From Lutjanus erythropterus (Eukaryota; Chordata; Actinopteri; Lutjaniformes; Lutjanidae), in NCBI GenBank assembly GCA_020091685.1, contig CM034599.1, positions 30,047,920-30,111,919 of the forward strand: 64,000 bases of DNA. Direction: 5' to 3'. Made by a program: the position numbers and the translations under genes. The notes below the pieces were generated by a model that was given only the letters and a program-made list of their open reading frames with translations, was not told the DNA's origin and did not search any database. Each line of letters opens with the position of its first letter. The first letter of the stretch is position 1. Shown one piece after another: positions 57,461 through 64,000 of this stretch.

Positions 57461-59850
57461 TGTCTGTAGGTTAATGCAGTATAGTGGGGTGTAATGGCAG
57501 TTGACATCACCAAACTGGTCAGATATGGCACATCTCTCATGAAAAGTACTCTTTCCTTAAAAAAACAAAACTTTTTATCTCATGTGCGTTACCTGTTATT
57601 ACCAACCCCTGCCATTTCCTGATCTATAAACTGTTGACATGTCTGGAAATACTTGTTCACTTAAACAGGAGAATGTTTTATCATGCAGGTATAAATGAAA
57701 AACTCCTGTTTTCCTGAAGAAAATAGGCCTACAGTAATTCCTTTTATCGCTGTGAAATGATTATCACCCTCTTTAGTGTATTAAAGAGATCTACTGTTGG
57801 AGCTGAAACAAAGAGAAATTTAATTATGAAATGCCTTGTTGAGCCACGGCGAGGCCAGGGGCCAGTTTGCGGTTGAAAACAGCTTTAGTTGAGAGGAAAA
57901 CTCAGCATCAAATGACAATTGAGACATCAAGGGCTGGAGTGTAGGGAGATAGTTTGGGAGGATTCATGGCAAATTATTGCACCCTTACCAATTTAATGAA
58001 TAACACAGGAGCCAGCACTGCAGCCACATGTGCTTTTATTCGTGATTGATTTAAGGAGCCATAAAAAGTCATAAAATCCATGCAGATTTCAGGGTCCCAA
58101 ACCGGAGCTCCCGCCAAGGACACGGGTGGGGTCGTTCAGCCACCTGGCATTGTGAATAGAAGACCGACATCAGCTTCAATCAGTTCTCTGTCATGATGTT
58201 TACATTGTGCTTGAAACCGAAAAGCTGGCTTTTAGCATCCATTTACAGATTGGAAACAGATGGCGTCCAAACTCCAAGTGCTGCATGATCAAAACTGCAG
58301 CACTTTAAAAACTGTCAAAAACTGCTCTGACGTGAGAGAATCACACACACTTAACATTTAATGAGATGAAATCTGTCACTTAACCAGAGGATCTTTAGAT
58401 AAATCACCACAGCTGGAGAGGCAAGTGAGATTTCAAGTCAAATAGTGCAGATATCTCCCAAGCCAGTAGTATATAGTAAAGTTATAGATACCACATGTTG
58501 TTGGACTTCACACACTTGGTACAGAATGAAAACGGCTTCAAGATAAACGGCATGATTTGTTTTGAGGAGTGTGTTTAACAGAGAGCAGTAATTACTCCAG
58601 AGCGGTTCCTTCATTTATAATCAATTAGACATAAAACCCATTTAGTGAGCCCAACATAAAGGAAAAACTGATACAGGCTGTCAGATCTCTGTTGAAGAGT
58701 GCTTATTAGCAATCACATAAAGCTTGTATCAAACAAATAAATGCCAAAATACACGAGTCACCGCCAGGTCTTCTAGCTTACAAAGCATTAACTTGTAAAA
58801 ATGCAAAAGGGAGACAGCTGCTGCACACAAGGCTCATTCATGCAGAGAAACGTGTTCATTAAGAGTTTCCTAACAAAAACAAAAACAAAACAATGTATAG
58901 ACTCATACAAAATGAGTTCCTCTGAATCATCACTTATGACTCACTAAAAGTGTGCGGTGGTGTCTATATCAGCAGAGACCCTGCCCTCCATCTGTATAGT
59001 CTTATTTTGCTATGTTTGAGATGTTTCTGGGCGTCATCCTTTAGGTAGTGGTGTGCAGCCCCTGGCCAACAACAGCACTCAGGTTGTGAGGTCAGGAGTC
59101 TATAAAACTGTAGCAACCGACGGTTACATCGCTGTTTCCGTCTCTTGGCTCCCTGTCTGTGTAATAGATGTATAAAGAGCTGCAGGTCTGTAAGTGTGTT
59201 CGGCCAAGGGTGGGTCTGAGCTTCTCACACACACCCTAACCACCGTGAAAAAATGAGAAAGTAACATTTCACTCGCTTGCTTGTTGAACCCTGGAAGAGG
59301 GGCCCACTTTGAATGGTTCGCTCACAAAAAGCAATTGACAAATTCTGCAGGTTATACCTTTAAATGAAAACAGTTTAGATGTGTTGCATATATAGATTTG
59401 TGGGCAATCATAGCAATTCTCTCATGATAGTTTGTGAAAGAAATACCGCCGTGTTACCACCAGGAGCATGTTACGAGTACTGCTGCACACTTTTTAGTCT
59501 TTTTAATCCACTGACTACTGACATGTTGAGTTGGCAGTTTAGATCTTGATCAAAAGTTGGATGTCACATTTCCTGGTGGAGATTTATTGGCAGAATATGG
59601 CAGATATGGAATATAGCAAAATACATTACAAGCAAGCAGTGTGCATCAGTCACCATGCAGCCTCACAGAGTTTCTTAGTTTGATCCATGGAATAGATCTG
59701 TCTGTTGAGTTATTTATGTCATAAAACCACTATTTTTTTGTTGTTTAATCTGAAAATTACAGATTTCAGAGTGACAGTTTAACTCACTGCTAGGATAATT
59801 CACCAAAAGCCTATGCTAATTTAAAGTTACCCAGGCCGATTGATTGGTCG

Positions 59851-59892
59851 ATTTGTTCTTGTCTGAACAAATTCTCATAATTGTACACAATT
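59851..59892. promoter_or_regulatory. Adjacent inverted SOX-like half-site pairs (candidate)
   Basis: ATTTGTTC (59851-59858) and GAACAAAT (59865-59872) are perfect inverted arms around a 6-nt spacer. Seven bases further, AATTGT and ACAATT are inverted around two bases. ACAAT/ACAAA words resemble HMG-box (SOX) half-sites. The link to hapln1 is only positional. Confidence 0.35.
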
Positions 59893-62299
59893 GCTGGTGT
59901 AAAATTAATAGCGAGAGAAGCGCTTCTTAATCCATTATTGTCAGCAGGGCGGGACAGACAGACCTGATGTATTTTATTTTTAAGTGAGAGGATATTTACT
60001 GAACATTTACTGGCTCCAAACTAACTGACACAATGTTAAAGTAGGAGCACAAATCGTCACATCAGCCCTGAGCTTAAGAGGACAAAAGAGTTCTGTGTGT
60101 GGATTTCACTCCATCGAACTGCTTTTTCAATGATGGCCAGATGATAATGGTACAAGCTCAATGATGGATTGAAGCTGTAAGTTTTGCCATGTTTTATGGT
60201 GGTTTAATGTTTATTTTGTGGGTTATCCTGTTGAATTTGGCATGTTGGTAATGCGGCTGATCCCACAGGCTGGGCTGATGGTGGACTAATGTTGTAATAT
60301 TTAGGATGTAACTTTGATTAGCATCCATTTAGGCTAGAGAGTAGAATGCACGTAGTGCACTATGGTGGATTTAAGTAATCTAGAGATGACTTGAAGTTTT
60401 GTTTTTTTTTGCATCGACTGCTGTCCTAAAATTACCACATGTAGCATAAATCTCTTTTTATCTGGAAACCTGCAAAAGATGATTCCTGGTGAAAAGCTAT
60501 CTGACATCAAATTCATGGTGGCCTGGCATTTTGTGTGGAATGATGTGGAAATGTTATAGCTTTAGACAAAATGATTTTACACATGATGGAAATGCACTTA
60601 GGCTAACCCACAGCAATGATAAGATGGTTATATTGCTGAATGTATTTAATTACTACACACATTTGCATTCTTGTGTTTTTGTCCTTGTAGTTTTACAATC
60701 TAAAGTTTCAATAAAATCATCAACATGACAGTCTTAGCTATCTGTGTAGCCATGCAGTGACGCACTTGTGAGGGCAGAATAGGCAGTTATTGATAAATGT
60801 TTGGCCAACAGTGCAATCCAACGCAGTTCCTCCCATCGCCCCTAACCCAACTCCCTGGTCACCCTCCCTCCTCCCCTGCCACACACCATCTCTTCTCACA
60901 GAGGATCCTTTGTGTAACAGGAAGCAGTGTGAAAAGAGAGAAGAAATGGGAGAGGAATGAATTCGTTCCATCCTCTCCTCTTGTCGATCCTGCTGAACAG
61001 ACCCCTGTTTGACAGGAAATAATCCTTGGATGGAGTTGTGGTTGTAAACTGTATTAATCCCTTTGCTGGAGTGATCATTATAGGCTGTGTCTCACTCTGT
61101 CTCTCATGTTCTTTTTCCACCTTCAGTCAGACGTTGATTTACTTTCCCATGCAAGGCAACCTGCTTCACATGCTGTGGCGTCTTTACTCAAAATAATTTA
61201 CTACCTCTGTGCTTCAGCCCAGGAACACGGTAAAAAGGGGGGGAAAAAATCACGAAGAACAATCACAGAAATAAAAAACAAAAACGAAATAATGAGAGGC
61301 AGAAAAAAAATGCTCAAAACCCAAGATTGTAACTACTGTGTAAATCCACTCCGTACTGGTCTTTTACCTCAACTTTCTCTCATTACTGGTTTTATAGCAA
61401 CGCTGGAGTTTTTCCCAGCATCCTAGGAGGTACATGGCCTGCAGTGTTGCAGGGAAATCTGGGTGGCTGTGATCACACTCCAAGGTTAAGTATGATGGTC
61501 TAAGGTCAATGATTCATCGAGGCTTTGACGCACTTTACACAACAGATGACAGACTAAAAAGTGTTCAAAACAGGTTTAAAGTATTAACGCTCAACAAAAG
61601 AATAATCATTCGACCTTTACGAGGATGCCTTAAGTCAAAAACCACCCAAATAAATGGCCAAACAGTAATTGAGGATAACTATTTTTTGTGGGTGTCAACC
61701 CCTGAATTTCTTCAGTGTTTGGGTGTATCCGTAAACCTTCCATCTCTGCACTTACCCTAGATGATATATCTTACTCGTGTTATCTCTGCTGTGTAAACAC
61801 TCTTTCAATAGGAGTGCCTTTAAGCAGCCCGAGTGCAGGGAACAGGGGTGGGCTAAGGGGTTGAGGTTTGAAGACCACCCTACAATTCTAAAGCACTAGT
61901 ATAGACAAGGAGGCCACCACCCCTCCAACATCAAATGGGTTCAGGGACAGTGTTACACGACAGTCCCCAGCTGTTCAGATTTTCCACTGAAGTCCCCTCG
62001 ATTTGCAACAACTGAAGAAACATTTGGGTGTGATAAATGGGTCGTAGTTATCTGTTCAATCTGTTCTGCAGCAGATTCAAACCTAAGCAGAGCTCTCTTA
62101 CACAATTAAACACTAATCTCAGTTTGTAAATCCAAGTTTAAACCAAAATTAAATAGATCTGAATCAGTATGGAGATGCTTGCTTACCTAAATTAAAATAA
62201 ATTAATAAGAAAATTAATTTGACTGTGGTTGGCAGCAGGTAAGCACAAAAGAGGGGAAAACCGTTAACTTTCGGCTGCTCTGTATTCCTTTACAAAGCC

Positions 62300-62450
62300 T
62301 TACATTATTTACTAGCTCTTAAAAAGTTAATAAAATGTTACATTGTTCACTAGCTAGTTAAAAAAGTCGACAAAAAATTATATTGTTTGCTAGCTATCTA
62401 AAAAGTTAAAAACTTATATTGATTGCTAGCTAGTTAAAAAGTGAGTTAAC
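62300..62450 (+). repeat. Four-copy minisatellite, about 38-bp unit
   Basis: Four consecutive units share TTACATTGTTTACTAGCTAG followed by TTAAAAAGTTAA, with lengths of 36-40 bp and a few substitutions. No spacers or direct-repeat regularity of a CRISPR are present. Confidence 0.9.
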
Positions 62451-64000
62451 TGTCTCACAATGATTCTAATTTCTCCTCCTTTGACAAAAACTTGTTGGAT
62501 GAATTAATGGTGCAATATGGCCAAATAATAAAATATATTTTTTTTAAATGCTCAAAACCAATTTGAATTTTGAGATACTTTTAAGATAAGTTTGAGTCCA
62601 CATAATTCAAAGTTAAGCCATGATTTAATTCTTGTTGGAACGCAGCCAAACTGTATTTGTTGCCAACTTATAGATAACAGATGGATCCCTCTGAGCTCAG
62701 GATATGTTCCCTCTGACACGAAAGTGACATCTTTCCCGAGCATTACGAAATATAAAGCACAGGAACTATGATCCAGGATTTGTTCTGCAATCAGATCCAA
62801 GAAAGTTCAGATTTCAGCCATCACTGTCCAAGACTGGTGTGTTCTGGGCAAAGTAACAGCTTTGTTTTATAGCTCAACTGTGTAATGCTCTCTTCATGCC
62901 CATTCCCTTTCTTTCTCCTCACAGTCTGTTTCCCATCCACCTTTGCCCCTTGCACCTCCTCTCCTCTCTACCACTAAGCATGACACCCTCCCTCACACTG
63001 CTCCTCCTCCTTTGGCTATTAGACAAATATTACTATACTAAAAAGTGTCATTTAATGATAAAAAGAGCATAGAAATCACCTATAGAACATATACAAGGGT
63101 GAAAAGGAAGATGGAAATTGAACATGATTCACAGGGTCTTGAATACAATAGACTTTTTATTCCTCCTGTCCTATCCTTGAAAGCGTTTACAGCTTTGTGT
63201 AGTGTATCTGTTCCAAATCAGCCTGGCCGACTGCGCTGCCAGTTCCACTGTGATCTGTAGCTGCCTATAGCTGCTTCCATGTTCTCAGGTCTACGCTGAA
63301 ACATAGAATAGCTTCCACATGTTCCCTACAGAGGAGGGTAATGAGGACAACAGAGGGATGAAGAGAGGGAAAGAGGCACAAAGAGCTGGGTCTTAACAGT
63401 AAGATGGCCTAGAATCTTCTCCTGGTCGCTGATTATTGATGTAAACTTTATAATATAACAAGTGCAGAAGACATTCAATAAACCACGTGATGAAAACAAA
63501 ATGATCTATCTCAATGGCTTTTATCTTGATTTAATAAATTTGCCTAACTCCCTGCTAGTCTACTTCTGTCGCATAATCCAGTTATTTTCTGTCCATGATC
63601 CACCTCTGTATGCTCAGTATGTTCCAACCAGGGGTGTATATCCCTGCCATGCTGGGATGACATGCGGAGTCAAATCAAGTCAAGCCTAACTTTTAACTAA
63701 GTACATTTTTATACAAGTACATCATTTTACTGGAGTATAATATTCTCCTGCTGTGACCTGCAGTAAGATTACCACATCAAAAAACATCAAAAAGCACTGT
63801 TACAATTTAAGATTATTTCCTTTTCCTGTTTTTATATATTATGGTAGATTTTTTTCCCAGTCTATTTATTTATAAAGCATTTTTCATTTTCTTATTGCTT
63901 ACTTTAGTTAAAATTAAAAATTAAAGATGAAACGTACAGCATGAGGATGTGAAAATATATTTCAGAATTAATTATATGCCGATATGAAATCATCTTGATG

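Larger units (their letters stand above)
57461..64000. other. Intergenic region, distal upstream of hapln1
   Basis: No gene was recognised. Much of 57,800-60,000 looks free of repeats and contains many AT-rich homeodomain-like words (TAATTA, ATTTAATGAATAA). A family-A fragment is possible near 59577-59625 in reverse orientation. A 38-bp minisatellite lies at 62300-62450. Fragments resembling the 'tactcaagtac' repeat occur near 63,700. Confidence 0.7.

Noticed and set aside
60738..61426. Overlapping short open frames on both strands around 61 kb
   Set aside because: Low-complexity Ser/Pro/Lys products with no recognisable domain or splice-site support.

Overview
The window is vertebrate and almost certainly teleost DNA. 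It has long AT-rich introns, phase-1 exon boundaries typical of hyalectan and link-protein genes, and several repeat families I recognise from fish genomes (hAT-like and Tc1-like elements, short inverted-repeat elements, LINE tails). A percomorph fish is the best guess. The species cannot be read from the sequence, and neither can the a/b paralogue status of the two genes.

Region 1 (1 to about 26,150, + strand) is the 3' nine-tenths of a versican gene (vcan). The window opens inside an intron. It then carries the second Link exon, the GAG-alpha exon (406 codons), a giant GAG-beta exon (2,586 codons), two EGF exons, three C-type lectin exons, the sushi/CCP exon and the C-terminal exon, followed by a 3' UTR of about 1.8 kb. 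The signal peptide, Ig and Link-1 exons lie upstream of the window. Every exon joins in phase, and the joined V0-type reading frame in the window runs 3,408 residues to a stop at 24,296-24,298. Both GAG exons are flanked by phase-1 introns, so either can be skipped without a frameshift (V0 to V3 isoforms).

Region 2 (about 26,150 to 32,700) is the tail-to-tail intergenic space. It holds a decayed Tc1-like transposon, a perfect 16-bp hairpin and retroelement fragments.

Region 3 (32,750 to about 41,900, - strand) is a complete hapln1 (link protein 1) gene: signal-peptide exon, Ig exon and two Link exons, encoding 341 residues, with a TATA-like promoter near 41,900. The two gene products are partners: link protein clamps versican to hyaluronan, and versican/HAPLN1 adjacency is one of the conserved hyalectan-HAPLN pairs of vertebrates.

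Region 4 (41,900 to 64,000) is the upstream flank of hapln1 and has no recognisable host gene. It carries many mobile-element copies, including a split LINE, a hAT-like MITE with a perfect 8-bp target duplication, and a 3.25-kb TA-flanked element (53,388-56,637). That element has its own CpG-rich, NRF1-motif promoter-like head and a spliced gene remnant. Some single-copy-looking stretches could hold enhancers.

The observations most worth checking are: the lack of any Ser-Gly dipeptide in the GAG-alpha exon; an ADAMTS-like Glu-Ala site kept at the start of GAG-beta; a competing intronic hairpin just upstream of the GAG-alpha exon; and the gene-carrying 3.25-kb element.
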